From positions 223,901 through 287,900 of the forward strand of contig QZDW01000003.1 of NCBI GenBank assembly GCA_009917545.1: a stretch of 64,000 nucleotides of DNA. Direction: 5' to 3'. The translations under genes were made by a program, and so were the position numbers. Every line of letters begins with the position of its first letter. The first letter of the stretch is position 1. The notes below the pieces were generated by a model that was not told the DNA's origin, ran no database searches, and worked only from the letters and a program-made list of their open reading frames with translations. Below are positions 1 through 8,685 of this stretch, piece after piece. The stretch is from a bacterium 1XD42-76. GTDB lineage: Bacteria > Bacillota > Clostridia > Lachnospirales > Lachnospiraceae.

Positions 1-411
1 CTTGTGGCGACCTTTTTTACAGTGGTCGCGATTGGGGAAAGCAGCGGCATCAGCCCAATTACAGGGGCTGTCGTGGGGAGTCTTCTGGGATTCCTGTTAT
101 TTAATGTATATCCGGCGCGTGTGTTTATGGGAGACACAGGGTCATTGGCTCTGGGAGGCTTTGTGGCTTCAAGCGCATTCATGATGCGTATGCCGGTTTT
201 CATCGCGATTGTGGGCCTCATTTATCTGGTTGAAGTACTTTCCGTCATCATCCAGATCACGTATTTTAAGAAAACGGGAGGGAAACGATTCTTCAAGATG
301 GCGCCGATCCACCACCATTTTGAGCTGTGCGGATGGCCGGAGACGAAGGTTGTCGCCATATTTTCGATTATAACAGCAATCCTTTGTCTGATTGCTTACT
401 TAGGATTATAG
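1..411 (+). CDS. mraY: phospho-N-acetylmuramoyl-pentapeptide-transferase, C-terminal part
   Basis: This is the 3' end of mraY; the gene begins before the window. MraY is the integral membrane enzyme that moves phospho-MurNAc-pentapeptide from UDP onto undecaprenyl phosphate, giving lipid I. The visible part has the family signatures FMGDTGSLALGG (acidic Mg/substrate motif) and the histidine-rich loop MAPIHHHFE followed by WPETKVV, with hydrophobic segments between them and a hydrophobic C-terminus. The stop TAG at 409-411 lies directly before the ribosome binding site of murD, so the two genes are in one operon. The GTG at base 4 is an internal codon, not the true start. Confidence 0.95.
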   Translation, partial: LVATFFTVVAIGESSGISPITGAVVGSLLGFLLFNVYPARVFMGDTGSLALGGFVASSAFMMRMPVFIAIVGLIYLVEVLSVIIQITYFKKTGGKRFFKMAPIHHHFELCGWPETKVVAIFSIITAILCLIAYLGL

Positions 412-422
412 GAGGAGAAACC

Positions 423-1769
423 ATGTCACAGAAGGTGTTAGTTGCAGGAACAGGAGTGAGCGGGATTGCGGCCGCAAAGCTCTTGCTCCGGCAGGGCGGA
501 GAGGTCATTCTATACGATGGAAATACGACACTTTCCAAAGAAAGGCTGTTGGAGGAATTTGATGAGGGGGCGAAGGTTTCCGTACTTCTCGGAGAGCTGA
601 AACGTCTTGATTTGAGCGGTGTGGAGCTCTGTGTAATCAGTCCCGGTATCCCTCTGGACGTCCCGTTTGTGGCAGTATTAGACGAGGCAAAAGTTCCGAT
701 CTGGAGTGAAATTGAACTTGCCTACCACTGTACCAAAGGCCGGCTGGCGGCTATCACAGGCACGAACGGCAAGACGACGACGACAGCCCTTGTGGGCGAG
801 ATCATGAGAAACTATTATGACAGCGTATTCGTGGTGGGAAACATCGGGGAGCCTTATACGGCGCATGCACTGGAGACGGAGGAGAATTCCGTGACCGTAG
901 CCGAGGTTTCAAGCTTCCAGCTTGAGACAATCATGAAGTTCCATCCTAATGTCTCTGCCATTACCAACATTACCCCGGACCATCTGGACCGCCATAAGAC
1001 GATGGAGGCCTATATTCAGGTCAAGGAAGGCATCGCCGCCAACCAGACAGAAGAGGACTGCTGTATACTAAACTATGACGATAAGATTCTGCGGGAGTTT
1101 GGATCCACATTAAAATGCCGTGTAGTCTATTTCAGCCGCAGGGAGTCTCTTACAGAAGGTGTCTTTATGGACGGAGACAGGATCGTGTGCAGGAGAGGCG
1201 GCGAAGAGATTACTGTCCTGAATGTAAAAGACTTAAATATCATCGGCGGGCATAATCATGAAAATGTTATGGCGGCAGTGGCAGTTTCCCTGCAGCTTGG
1301 CGTGCCGATGGCGAGCATCCGCTCAGCCTGTCTAAAATTCCAGGCTGTGGAGCACCGGATTGAGTTTGTCAGGGAACGTTTTGGAGTCCGCTACTACAAT
1401 GACTCCAAGGGCACGAATCCTGATGCGGCGATCCAGGCGATCCGGGCCATGCCGGGTCCGACGCTTTTGATTGCGGGCGGCTACGATAAACACTCGGAAT
1501 ATGATGAATGGATTGAGAGCTTTGAAGGAAAAGTGCGCTACATGGTGTTGATCGGCCAGACGCGGGACCAGATCGCAGAATGTGCGAAAGCGCACGGGAT
1601 TACAGATATCATGTACGCCGAAGATATGCAGGAGGCAGTGCAGGTCTGTGCCTCCTATTCGAATCCGGGAGACTACGTGCTTCTCTCCCCGGCCTGTGCG
1701 AGCTGGGGAATGTTTAAGAATTATGAGGAGCGCGGGAGGATCTTTAAAGAATGCGTCAACAGCCTCTGA
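423..1769 (+). CDS. murD: UDP-N-acetylmuramoyl-L-alanine--D-glutamate ligase
   Basis: MurD is the cytoplasmic ATP-dependent ligase that adds D-Glu to UDP-MurNAc-L-Ala. The protein is 448 residues, normal for the family. It shows an N-terminal Rossmann-type UDP-binding domain (VAGTGVSGIAAAKLL), the Mur ligase P-loop ITGTNGKTTTTALVGE, the central-domain motif ITNITPDHLDRH, and the C-terminal motif YYNDSKGTNPDA. The open frame extends upstream to 327, but the ATG at 423 is preceded at proper distance by AGGAGGAG and starts with the expected domain, so it is chosen. It follows mraY with an 11-bp gap and precedes the SEDS gene. Confidence 0.96.
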   Translation: MSQKVLVAGTGVSGIAAAKLLLRQGGEVILYDGNTTLSKERLLEEFDEGAKVSVLLGELKRLDLSGVELCVISPGIPLDVPFVAVLDEAKVPIWSEIELAYHCTKGRLAAITGTNGKTTTTALVGEIMRNYYDSVFVVGNIGEPYTAHALETEENSVTVAEVSSFQLETIMKFHPNVSAITNITPDHLDRHKTMEAYIQVKEGIAANQTEEDCCILNYDDKILREFGSTLKCRVVYFSRRESLTEGVFMDGDRIVCRRGGEEITVLNVKDLNIIGGHNHENVMAAVAVSLQLGVPMASIRSACLKFQAVEHRIEFVRERFGVRYYNDSKGTNPDAAIQAIRAMPGPTLLIAGGYDKHSEYDEWIESFEGKVRYMVLIGQTRDQIAECAKAHGITDIMYAEDMQEAVQVCASYSNPGDYVLLSPACASWGMFKNYEERGRIFKECVNSL

Positions 1770-1800
1770 TTTCCGGGGCTGACAGGATGGGAGGGAGGGG

Positions 1801-2949
1801 ATGGCCGGTATGGCCAAGAAGAAAAAGGTACGCAGATTTTATGATTTCAGTCTGCTCTTTATCATTATTTTCCTGACTATGTTTGGTCTGATTATGATCT
1901 ACAGCTCCAGTGCCTATAATGCTCAGGTGCTGGGGAGGAAGCCTTCCTACCTTATGACAAGACAGGGCGGAATTGCCCTGGCCGGTTTTTTCATCATGCT
2001 GATTATTTCCAAAATGGATTACCATATCTTTGCCCTGTTCACAGTCCCGTCTATCATCGTGTCCTACGTATGTGTGCTTTTGGTTATGTTCACACCGTTA
2101 GGGATTGAGGTAAACGGCAAAAAGCGGTGGCTGGGAACACAGAGTGTGAGGTTTCAGCCGGCAGAACTGGTAAAGATATCGGTCATCCTTGTTCTGGCAG
2201 TCATGATTACAAAGCTTGGCAAGAAGATCAATGAGTGGCATTCGTGGGGAATGATTGCAGTACTGATTCTGCCTCTGGCACTCCTTGTGACGGCCAATAA
2301 CTTAAGCTCCGGTATCATCATCTGCGGCATTGTTTTTGTGATGATGTTTATCGCGTGTAAGAAAATATGGCCGTTCCTTGCGACTGCTGTGACGTTGGCG
2401 ACTATCTTTATCTTTGCCGCCCCCGTGGCGACGGCGCTCCTTAAGGCCGGGCTTTTAAAGGAATATCAGCTTATGCGGATTTTGGTCTGGAAAAATCCTG
2501 AGGCATACTCTTTAAAAGGCGGTTATCAGGTGCTGCAGGGACTCTACGCCATTGGTTCCGGGAGACTTTTGGGGAAGGGACTGGGGCAGAGCATCCAGAA
2601 GCTGAGTTTTCTGCCTGAACCGCAGAACGACATGATTTTTGCCATCATCTGCGAGGAGCTGGGACTTTTTGGCGCTGTTTTCATGATTCTGCTGTTCCTG
2701 TTTATGATCTACCGGTTTATGGTGATCGCAGGGAATGCGCCGGATTTGTTTGGGGCACTTTTAGTCATTGGTGTGATGGCCCATATCGCAATCCAGGTCA
2801 TCTTAAATATTGCCGTTGTGACAAATGTGATTCCCAATACAGGTATTACCCTGCCGTTTATTAGTTACGGCGGCACCTCCGTTCTGTTCCTGATGATAGA
2901 AATGGGGATGGTTTTAAGCGTATCCAACCAGATCAGACTGGAAAGATAG
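1801..2949 (+). CDS. ftsW: SEDS-family peptidoglycan polymerase (FtsW/SpoVE type)
   Basis: A polytopic membrane protein of 382 residues. SEDS proteins are lipid II glycosyltransferases that act with class B penicillin-binding proteins; FtsW serves the septum and SpoVE the spore cortex. Visible signatures are the N-terminal MIYSSSAYNA segment, the KKRWLGTQSVRFQPAELVKI stretch typical of the family, and the C-terminal NTGITLPFISYGGTS motif. Position between murD and murA in a division cluster argues for the septal FtsW role, but clostridial spoVE genes sit in the same place and the two cannot be told apart here. The ATG at 1801 follows a GGGAGGGG site; a second in-frame ATG lies four codons later. 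Confidence 0.92.
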   Translation: MAGMAKKKKVRRFYDFSLLFIIIFLTMFGLIMIYSSSAYNAQVLGRKPSYLMTRQGGIALAGFFIMLIISKMDYHIFALFTVPSIIVSYVCVLLVMFTPLGIEVNGKKRWLGTQSVRFQPAELVKISVILVLAVMITKLGKKINEWHSWGMIAVLILPLALLVTANNLSSGIIICGIVFVMMFIACKKIWPFLATAVTLATIFIFAAPVATALLKAGLLKEYQLMRILVWKNPEAYSLKGGYQVLQGLYAIGSGRLLGKGLGQSIQKLSFLPEPQNDMIFAIICEELGLFGAVFMILLFLFMIYRFMVIAGNAPDLFGALLVIGVMAHIAIQVILNIAVVTNVIPNTGITLPFISYGGTSVLFLMIEMGMVLSVSNQIRLER

Positions 2950-3008
2950 GCACAAAAGGGCTTCACAGTGCATAGGATACCATATAGCTTTTCTATGGGG
3001 GAATCTTT

Positions 3009-4262
3009 TTGTCTGCTATCGAGGTCCGGGGGCTTTCGCCTCTTAACGGCAAAATTGAAATTCAGGGTTCCAAAAATGCAGTACTGCCGATGATGGCAGC
3101 AACATTACTGGCACGGGGGCTTACGGTGATCCGCCATGTCCCGGCAATCGCTGATGTATTTTGTATGATAGAGATTCTCCGTTCTCTGGGCTGCGTGTGC
3201 CAGCTGGCTAAAGGCGTCCTTACCGTGGATTCGTCTGTGGTGGATTCCGTGAGGATACCAGAGGGATTTGTGGGGAAAATGCGTTCTTCCGTCATGGTAT
3301 TGGGGCCGTTGCTTGCCAGGATGGGTGAGGCAGTTACCTATTATCCGGGCGGCTGCGTGCTGGGAAAGCGGCCGATTGATATTCATCTGAAGGCGCTTGA
3401 GAGTCTGGGGGCGGAAACGTATGAGGCTGGAGGGATGATTCTCGCCAGGTCAAACGGGCTTAAGGGGAATCGGATCATATTCCGCTTTCCGAGTGTGGGC
3501 GCAACGGAGAATGCGCTGATGGCTGCTGTCACGGCAGAGGGGACTACGGTGCTCTCTAATTGCGCCAGAGAGCCGGAGATCGTGGAGCTCTGTGCGTTTC
3601 TTACGGCCATGGGGGCACGGATTGAACATGCCGGAGAGAGCGAACTGGTAATTCAGGGAGTCAGGATGCTTCATCCCTGCGAATTTTCTCTGGGGGCCGA
3701 CCGGATCTGCGCAGGGACGTATCTGACAGCCGCGCTTATGGTGTCAGGAGATGTCGTGGTCTCCGGGCTGAATCCGGAATATCTCGACGGGCCGTTACGG
3801 CTCATGGAGCGGATGGGCGCTGTGGTGCAGCGCAACGCGAAGGCCAGGGAGATCCGTGTAACTGCCAAAGAGAGGCCGTGCGGGTTTGAAACAGTGACTG
3901 GGCCGTATCCCGCATTTCCCACAGATCTGCAGTCGCCGTTTTTGGCAGCGGCAGCCGTTGCCAGAGGAGAGAGCCGGATCGAGGAGACCGTGTTTGAAGC
4001 CAGGTTTGCTGCGGCTTTGCGGCTCAGGGACTTTGGGGCTGTCATCCGGCTTTCTGGCTGTACGGCGCAGGTGGAGGGGAGATATCCCCTGTTTCCGGCA
4101 ATCGTGCGTGCGCCTGATCTGAGGGGCGGCGCCGCACTGATTTTGGCGGCGCTGGCGGCGGAAGGCGCAAGTGTCATCGATGGTTGTGAACACATTGAAA
4201 GAGGGTACGAGGATATCTGCCGTGATCTGTTACAGATCGGAGCGGACGTAAGACCGCTTTGA
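3009..4262 (+). CDS. murA: UDP-N-acetylglucosamine 1-carboxyvinyltransferase
   Basis: MurA transfers enolpyruvate from PEP to UDP-GlcNAc, the first committed step of peptidoglycan synthesis and the fosfomycin target. At 417 residues it has normal length. The N-terminal IQGSKNAVLPMMAA motif carries the conserved Lys22-Asn23 pair. The active-site loop GGCVLGKRPID places the catalytic cysteine at about residue 116, so the fosfomycin-sensitive Cys form is predicted. The start is TTG at 3009, supported by GGGGGAA upstream and by immediate entry into the domain. Most Firmicutes have murG here; murA in this slot is, to my knowledge, common in Lachnospiraceae. Initiation at TTG may keep expression modest. 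Confidence 0.93.
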   Translation: MSAIEVRGLSPLNGKIEIQGSKNAVLPMMAATLLARGLTVIRHVPAIADVFCMIEILRSLGCVCQLAKGVLTVDSSVVDSVRIPEGFVGKMRSSVMVLGPLLARMGEAVTYYPGGCVLGKRPIDIHLKALESLGAETYEAGGMILARSNGLKGNRIIFRFPSVGATENALMAAVTAEGTTVLSNCAREPEIVELCAFLTAMGARIEHAGESELVIQGVRMLHPCEFSLGADRICAGTYLTAALMVSGDVVVSGLNPEYLDGPLRLMERMGAVVQRNAKAREIRVTAKERPCGFETVTGPYPAFPTDLQSPFLAAAAVARGESRIEETVFEARFAAALRLRDFGAVIRLSGCTAQVEGRYPLFPAIVRAPDLRGGAALILAALAAEGASVIDGCEHIERGYEDICRDLLQIGADVRPL

Positions 4263-4343
4263 CGTCGGTTTTTGGCCGCGTCATAAGGAAATGACGGGAA
4301 GCAAGGAGATCCGGAGCGAAGGAATCGGGGTACAGGTGGAGAA

Positions 4344-5111
4344 ATGAGAAGAAAGAGAAGGGTGAAGGGACATGGAGGCTACGGACGGAGAAAAAAAGGG
4401 GAAAGGCTGGTCACGGTGTTCGGTATCGTGGCCGGCGTTTTCCTGCTTACGGCGCTCCTCCTGTTTGCGGTCAGGATCAGAGAGATCGAGGTGACGGGGA
4501 ATAAGCAGTACACGAAGGAGCAGATCATCGAGCTGCTCTTTGACGGGACATGGTCGCGCAATTCGGCCTACTGTTATTATGAGAGCCAGTTCAGAGAGCA
4601 CAAATCGCTCCCATTCATTGAGGAATACCGGATTGATTTTAAGAGCCCGACCAGGGTGGAGGTAGTCGTCTTTGAAAAGAGTGTCGTAGGCTACGTTTCC
4701 TATATGAGCAGCTACATGTACTTTGATAAGGACGGGATCATTGTGGAGAGCTCGTCCGAGCAGCTTCCCGGGGTTCCCTGGGTGACAGGGCTGGAGTTTG
4801 GCCGGCTTCTTTTGTACCATCCGCTTGAGGTGGTGAACGATGCGGACATTTTCCGCAAGATCTTAAATCTGACACAGGTTCTTTCTGTCAATGAAGTCAG
4901 GGTGGACAAGATCCATTTTGACAGCTTCGGGGAGGCTGAGCTCTATATTGATGATATCATCGTTGAGCTTGGAAATGACGAAAACCTGAATGGAAAGGTG
5001 GAGGAACTTTCCGGAATTATGCCGGAGCTTTCCGGGCTTTCCGGGACTTTGTATCTGGATACATATGATGAAAATAATTCGAATCCGATGTATACGTTTA
5101 AGAAGAGGTGA
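4344..5111 (+). CDS. divIB: cell division protein DivIB/FtsQ
   Basis: A 255-residue bitopic membrane protein. A short, very basic cytoplasmic tail (RRKRRVKGHGGYGRRKKGER) is followed by one transmembrane helix at about residues 27-48 and then a POTRA-like domain beginning VRIREIEVTGNKQYTKEQI. The FtsQ/DivIB fold continues with FKSPTRVEVVVFEKSVVGYV. It acts in the divisome with DivIC and FtsL outside the membrane. The ATG is preceded by GTGGAGAA. It lies between murA and ftsZ, as in other clostridial division clusters. Sequence conservation in this family is low, so the call depends on topology, the POTRA signature and context together. Confidence 0.88.
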   Translation: MRRKRRVKGHGGYGRRKKGERLVTVFGIVAGVFLLTALLLFAVRIREIEVTGNKQYTKEQIIELLFDGTWSRNSAYCYYESQFREHKSLPFIEEYRIDFKSPTRVEVVVFEKSVVGYVSYMSSYMYFDKDGIIVESSSEQLPGVPWVTGLEFGRLLLYHPLEVVNDADIFRKILNLTQVLSVNEVRVDKIHFDSFGEAELYIDDIIVELGNDENLNGKVEELSGIMPELSGLSGTLYLDTYDENNSNPMYTFKKR

Positions 5112-5124
5112 GGGCTGGGTATTT

Positions 5125-5198
5125 GGGCATGCGCCCTGTATCGCTTTCCCCCAAAAACACTTTGGGAGGAGGTGCTGCCACGCGATTCGGGTTTTGTG
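5125..5198. repeat. intergenic repeat, copy 1
   Basis: The block starts with GGGCATGCGCCC, then TCGCTTTCCCCCAAAAACAC, and ends GCCACGCGATTCGGG. It recurs in close form at 5259-5330. It lies just past the divIB stop codon. This copy is more degenerate than copy 2 and its internal stem is imperfect. It may be a mobile intergenic repeat or a transcribed processing or termination structure. Confidence 0.6.
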
Positions 5199-5225
5199 AG
5201 ATAAATGGCAGAGCCGCCATGCAAT

Positions 5226-5256
5226 CTTCTTGTTTTCGGAAGGCGAAAACAAGAAG
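5226..5256. repeat. perfect 13-bp hairpin between the two repeat copies
   Basis: CTTCTTGTTTTCG (5226-5238), a 5-base loop GAAGG, and the exact reverse complement at 5244-5256. No T-run follows, so it does not look like an intrinsic terminator. It sits between the two copies of the divIB-ftsZ intergenic repeat. Confidence 0.7.
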
Positions 5257-5258
5257 CC

Positions 5259-5337
5259 GGGCATGCGCCCTATATCGCTTTTCCCCCAAGAACGCTTTGG
5301 CAGACAAGTCTGCCACGCGTTTTTGGGTGAGAAGCGA
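5259..5337. repeat. intergenic repeat, copy 2, with long hairpin
   Basis: The copy begins GGGCATGCGCCC like copy 1. From 5275 to 5337 it folds into one long, nearly complete stem: TCGCTT pairs with AAGCGA at the base, AACGC pairs with GCGTT in the middle, and GGCAGAC (5299-5305) pairs with GTCTGCC (5308-5314) around an AA loop. There is no T-run on either strand, so a structural or repeat role fits better than a standard terminator. Confidence 0.65.
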
Positions 5338-5365
5338 TGCATGGCTTAAATATGTAAAATAGTAG

Positions 5366-5394
5366 TTGATATTTTTTAGAAAATCAAATATGAT
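5366..5394 (+). promoter_or_regulatory. sigma-A type promoter for ftsZ
   Basis: A -35 box TTGATA (5366-5371), a spacer of 17 bases and a -10 box TATGAT (5389-5394). Transcription would start near 5401, leaving a leader of about 138 bases before ftsZ. This gives ftsZ its own promoter downstream of the structured repeat. Confidence 0.65.
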
Positions 5395-5538
5395 ATATGT
5401 TAGACTTAGAGTGATAATTTGGGATAAGGGGCGGCTTTGTGGGGCTTGATGCTGCGGCTGCCGGTTTGTTCTGATATGCGCGGGATACGTGGATACCGGG
5501 GAAGTATTCAGAGTAGGAAGATAAAGGAGGACAAATTC

Positions 5539-6744
5539 TTGTTAGAGATAAAAATAAACGAGGCGGAGAATGCAGCTAAAATTCTTGTGATCGGCGTAGG
5601 CGGGGCTGGTAATAATGCCGTGAACCGTATGGTGGAGGAAAATATCATGGGCGTGGAGTTTATCGGCATCAATACCGATAAGCAGGCCCTTCAGTTCTGT
5701 AAGGCTCCGACGGCGATGCAGATCGGCGAGAAGCTGACAAAGGGCCTCGGCGCAGGAGCCAAACCGGAGATCGGAGAGAAGGCAGCCGAGGAGAGCCAGG
5801 AGGAATTGTCTCAGGCTATGAAGGGGGCAGATATGGTATTTGTCACCTGCGGCATGGGCGGCGGGACCGGGACGGGAGCAGCTCCGGTGATCGCACGGAT
5901 TGCAAAGGATATGGGAATTCTCACCGTAGGCGTAGTGACGAAACCCTTCCGCTTTGAGGCCAAGCAGCGTATGAATAATGCTCTGTCAGGAATTGAAAAT
6001 CTGAAAAATGCAGTCGATACTCTGATTGTAATTCCCAACGACCGCCTGTTAGAGATCGTGGACAGGCGTACGACAATGCCGGATGCCTTAAGGAAGGCCG
6101 ACGAGGTGCTTCAGCAGGCAGTACAGGGGATCACGGATCTGATTAATGTACCAGGGTTAATCAATCTGGACTTTGCCGATGTGCAGACGGTGATGACAGA
6201 CAAAGGAATCGCCCATATCGGTATCGGCAGGGCCAAAGGCGACGAGAAAGCACTGGAGGCTGTGAAACAGGCTGTCTCCAGTCCGCTTCTTGAGACGACG
6301 ATCGAGGGAGCTTCCCATGTGATTATCAATATTTCCGGAGATATCAGCCTGATTGAGGCCAATGAGGCTGCAAGCTATGTGCAGGAGCTGGCAGGCGATG
6401 ACGCTAACATTATCTTCGGCGCCATGTATGACGAGAGTGTGGAGGACGAGGCCACGATTACAGTAATTGCGACTGGGCTTGACGCGCGCGGCGCCAATAC
6501 TCCGGTGGAACGCGCTATGAAAGATTTTACAAATTACAGGACCAAAGTGCCGTCATCACCGATGATGCCTCAGCAGATGAACGGCCAGAGGCCGGCGGCA
6601 GGAGGCCAGAGACCGGGCCCGGGAATCGGAGAAGCGGCAGCTGCGACGCCGCAGGTAAATATTCCCAATAATCCGCCTGTCTATCGTCCGGCTCAGAGAG
6701 AGACACAGATCAATATTCCGGACTTCTTAAAAAATCGCAGATAA
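5539..6744 (+). CDS. ftsZ: cell division GTPase FtsZ
   Basis: FtsZ polymerises into the cytokinetic Z-ring. The protein has 401 residues from the TTG at 5539. Motifs are the N-terminal [13 protein letters not shown] nucleotide-binding loop, the tubulin signature [10 protein letters not shown], the T7 loop region [11 protein letters not shown], a variable linker rich in Pro, Gln and Gly, and the conserved C-terminal tail [11 protein letters not shown] that binds FtsA and SepF. The open frame reaches back to 5437, but AAGGAGG at 5524-5530 and family alignment place the start at TTG 5539 ([14 protein letters not shown]). It is separated from divIB by a repeat-bearing gap and has its own promoter. 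Confidence 0.97.
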   Translation: MLEIKINEAENAAKILVIGVGGAGNNAVNRMVEENIMGVEFIGINTDKQALQFCKAPTAMQIGEKLTKGLGAGAKPEIGEKAAEESQEELSQAMKGADMVFVTCGMGGGTGTGAAPVIARIAKDMGILTVGVVTKPFRFEAKQRMNNALSGIENLKNAVDTLIVIPNDRLLEIVDRRTTMPDALRKADEVLQQAVQGITDLINVPGLINLDFADVQTVMTDKGIAHIGIGRAKGDEKALEAVKQAVSSPLLETTIEGASHVIINISGDISLIEANEAASYVQELAGDDANIIFGAMYDESVEDEATITVIATGLDARGANTPVERAMKDFTNYRTKVPSSPMMPQQMNGQRPAAGGQRPGPGIGEAAAATPQVNIPNNPPVYRPAQRETQINIPDFLKNRR

Positions 6745-6782
6745 TGTACCAGCCGCTGTTGCGGACTGCGTTTCTGTATACC

Positions 6783-6814
6783 ATGCGGCAGCTCAGACTG
6801 CCTGACTGCCGCAT
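6783..6814. repeat. hairpin downstream of ftsZ
   Basis: ATGCGGCAG (6783-6791) pairs exactly with CTGCCGCAT (6806-6814) around a 14-base loop. There is no T-tract, so it is not a classical intrinsic terminator, but it could stabilise or end the ftsZ transcript. Confidence 0.5.
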
Positions 6815-6835
6815 TCCAATCTGATTTCAAATTGT

Positions 6836-7041
6836 TTCGACAAACATTCTCAAAGACCTGTTTTTCGACAGGCATCCATTTTTCCCAAATTGATATGGAA
6901 TTGAACAGAAAATCATGCGCATGACCCTGCATGCCTTTGCACGGCGTCTTTTGTGATACCAGGCGGTTAAAGGAGATTTTGCAGGAATCGGGGAAAAAAA
7001 AGACGACGAAAAAGTGGAAAGGCCATTGCTGTTTTGACAAA
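6836..7041. promoter_or_regulatory. candidate Spo0A boxes upstream of spoIIGA
   Basis: The 0A box consensus is TGTCGAA, with A tolerated for G. Its reverse complement TTCGACA occurs exactly at 6836-6842 and 6864-6870. A 6/7 match CGACGAA lies at 7004-7010, and TTTGACAAA at 7033-7041 (reverse complement TTTGTCAAA) overlaps the -35 element. This clustering before the spoIIG operon fits its known activation by phosphorylated Spo0A in Bacillus. Confidence 0.6.
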
Positions 7042-7066
7042 TTCCGTATATTTTTCCGGATATAAT
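7034..7066 (+). promoter_or_regulatory. spoIIG-type promoter with long spacer
   Basis: TTGACA at 7034-7039 and a perfect TATAAT at 7061-7066 are separated by 21 bases instead of 17. The Bacillus subtilis spoIIG promoter is known for the same unusual wide spacing and needs Spo0A to position sigma-A polymerase. A 0A-like box overlaps the -35 here. The expected start is near 7073, about 25 bases before spoIIGA. Confidence 0.7.
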
Positions 7067-7096
7067 AGGCTCTGTTATGAAAACGGAGGGATACCG

Positions 7097-7888
7097 GTGG
7101 AATATGAATTTTATGCAGATGTGTTTTTCCTGATCGTTTTTTTGATGAATCTTCCCATCCTGGTTCTTACCGCGGTTCTTGGGGGGAGAAGGATAAAGCC
7201 CGGGCGTCTGATCCTGGCGGCGCTGTTTGGGAGCCTCTGGAACTGCCTTACGTTCCTGGTTCCCCTCCTGCCGGTATCCTTAGAACTTTTTTTAACATTG
7301 GTTCTGTGCGGCAGCATTATGAACTGTCTGGCCTTTTCCATAAAAAGACCGCAGGAGCTTGTAAAAGCCGACGTTCTTTTGCTCATTTCCGCTATGCTCC
7401 TTGGAGGGGGCCTTAGTGCTATAAAAGAGATGTTCTCCTTATCCGGCCTGGAAGCCTGCGCCTGTCTGTCAGCCCTTTGCGGGGCATTTGCGGCGTTTGC
7501 AGGCGGCTATCTGAAAGAAAGGCAGGGAAGAAGAGAGACGTGTCCGGTGAGACTCTACTACCGCGGCAATATGCGGGAATTTCTCGCACTCGTAGACTCC
7601 GGGAACAGACTGAGGGAGCCTGAGAGCAAAAAGCCGGTCAGCGTTATTTCATACGAGGACTGCCAGGGATTCTGTGAGCGTATCTCAGGGATACTCTATA
7701 TTCCCTACCGGGCTGTGGGAACCCGGAAAGGTGTTCTGCCGGGCATTATCTTTGAGCGGATGGAGATACAGGTGGGGGAAGAATGTCTGGAAATCGACCG
7801 GCCCGTAGTCGCGGTGACAAAAGAGCCGCTTTCCGGAAACGGGGATTTTTCCATGCTCCTGCCGGAATCACTTTTGTTTTCCCGTTGA
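7097..7888 (+). CDS. spoIIGA: sporulation sigma-E factor-processing peptidase SpoIIGA
   Basis: SpoIIGA is the membrane aspartic protease in the mother cell that removes the pro-sequence from sigma-E after a signal from SpoIIR. From the GTG at 7097 (behind GGAGGG) the protein has 263 residues: about five hydrophobic helices in the first 140 residues, then a soluble half. The catalytic motif LVDSGN is present with the aspartate near residue 167. The open frame extends to 7034, but this lies inside the promoter, so the internal GTG is chosen. It is directly followed by sigE, the universal partner arrangement. It diverges strongly from the Bacillus sequence, as is usual for this family. Confidence 0.9.
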   Translation: MEYEFYADVFFLIVFLMNLPILVLTAVLGGRRIKPGRLILAALFGSLWNCLTFLVPLLPVSLELFLTLVLCGSIMNCLAFSIKRPQELVKADVLLLISAMLLGGGLSAIKEMFSLSGLEACACLSALCGAFAAFAGGYLKERQGRRETCPVRLYYRGNMREFLALVDSGNRLREPESKKPVSVISYEDCQGFCERISGILYIPYRAVGTRKGVLPGIIFERMEIQVGEECLEIDRPVVAVTKEPLSGNGDFSMLLPESLLFSR

Positions 7889-7923
7889 GCTTTGTTTGAC
7901 AAACGAAAAGAGGAGGAATGATT

Positions 7924-8664
7924 ATGGTGATAAAAATTTCAGTACCCAACAAGTTTAAATTGAAAAAAGTGACCGCGTTAAGGACTGTGCTGTGGCCGAA
8001 TCAGGGGGAGGTCCATTATATCGGCGGTGCGGATGTTCTCCCGGCCCCGCTCTCGACAGAGGAAGAGGGGAGGGCTCTGTCATGCTTTGGCACAGAGGAG
8101 GAGAAGGAAGCAAAATCGAGCCTGATTGAGCATAACCTGCGGCTGGTGGTGTACATAGCCAAGAAATTCGACAATACCAACGTAGGCGTGGAGGATCTGA
8201 TCTCGATCGGTACGATCGGCCTTATTAAGGCGATTAATACCTTTAATCCAACAAAAAATATCAAACTTGCCACATATGCCTCCCGCTGCATTGAGAATGA
8301 GATTCTCATGTATCTGCGCCGAATCAGTAAGACAAAGGTGGAGGTATCCATTGATGAACCGTTAAACGTGGACTGGGACGGGAATGAGCTGCTTTTGTCA
8401 GATATTCTGGGTACGGATGAGGATGTGATCTATAAGGGACTGGAAGACGAAATCGAAAAAGAGCTCTTAAAAAACGCCATCGACCATCTGGGCCCCAGGG
8501 AACGGCAGATCGTGGAACTGCGTTTCGGCCTTAAAAATTCGGATGGAGCGGAGATGACCCAGAAGGAAGTGGCGGATTTGATGGGAATCTCCCAGTCCTA
8601 TATCTCAAGACTGGAAAAGAAGATCATGAAACGTTTAAAAAAGGAGATCGTGCGCTTTGAGTAA
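7924..8664 (+). CDS. sigE: RNA polymerase sporulation sigma factor sigma-E (pro-form)
   Basis: The early mother-cell sigma factor. The N-terminus is a short basic/hydrophobic pro-sequence ending around [10 protein letters not shown], the region where SpoIIGA cuts in Bacillus. Regions 2.1-2.4 follow ([50 protein letters not shown]), then regions 4.1-4.2 with the helix-turn-helix [21 protein letters not shown]. Two ATGs compete: 7918 is only one or two bases from AGGAGG, while 7924 has normal spacing, so 7924 is preferred. It is co-transcribed with spoIIGA. A second TTTGACAAA at 7895-7903, in the short gap, matches the 0A-like box of the operon promoter. Confidence 0.96.
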   Translation: MVIKISVPNKFKLKKVTALRTVLWPNQGEVHYIGGADVLPAPLSTEEEGRALSCFGTEEEKEAKSSLIEHNLRLVVYIAKKFDNTNVGVEDLISIGTIGLIKAINTFNPTKNIKLATYASRCIENEILMYLRRISKTKVEVSIDEPLNVDWDGNELLLSDILGTDEDVIYKGLEDEIEKELLKNAIDHLGPRERQIVELRFGLKNSDGAEMTQKEVADLMGISQSYISRLEKKIMKRLKKEIVRFE

Positions 8665-8685
8665 AAATCTGCATTTGTACGCACA

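Noticed and set aside
1332..1817. 161-codon minus-strand frame opposite the end of murD
   Set aside because: Shadow of murD without RBS or recognisable motif.
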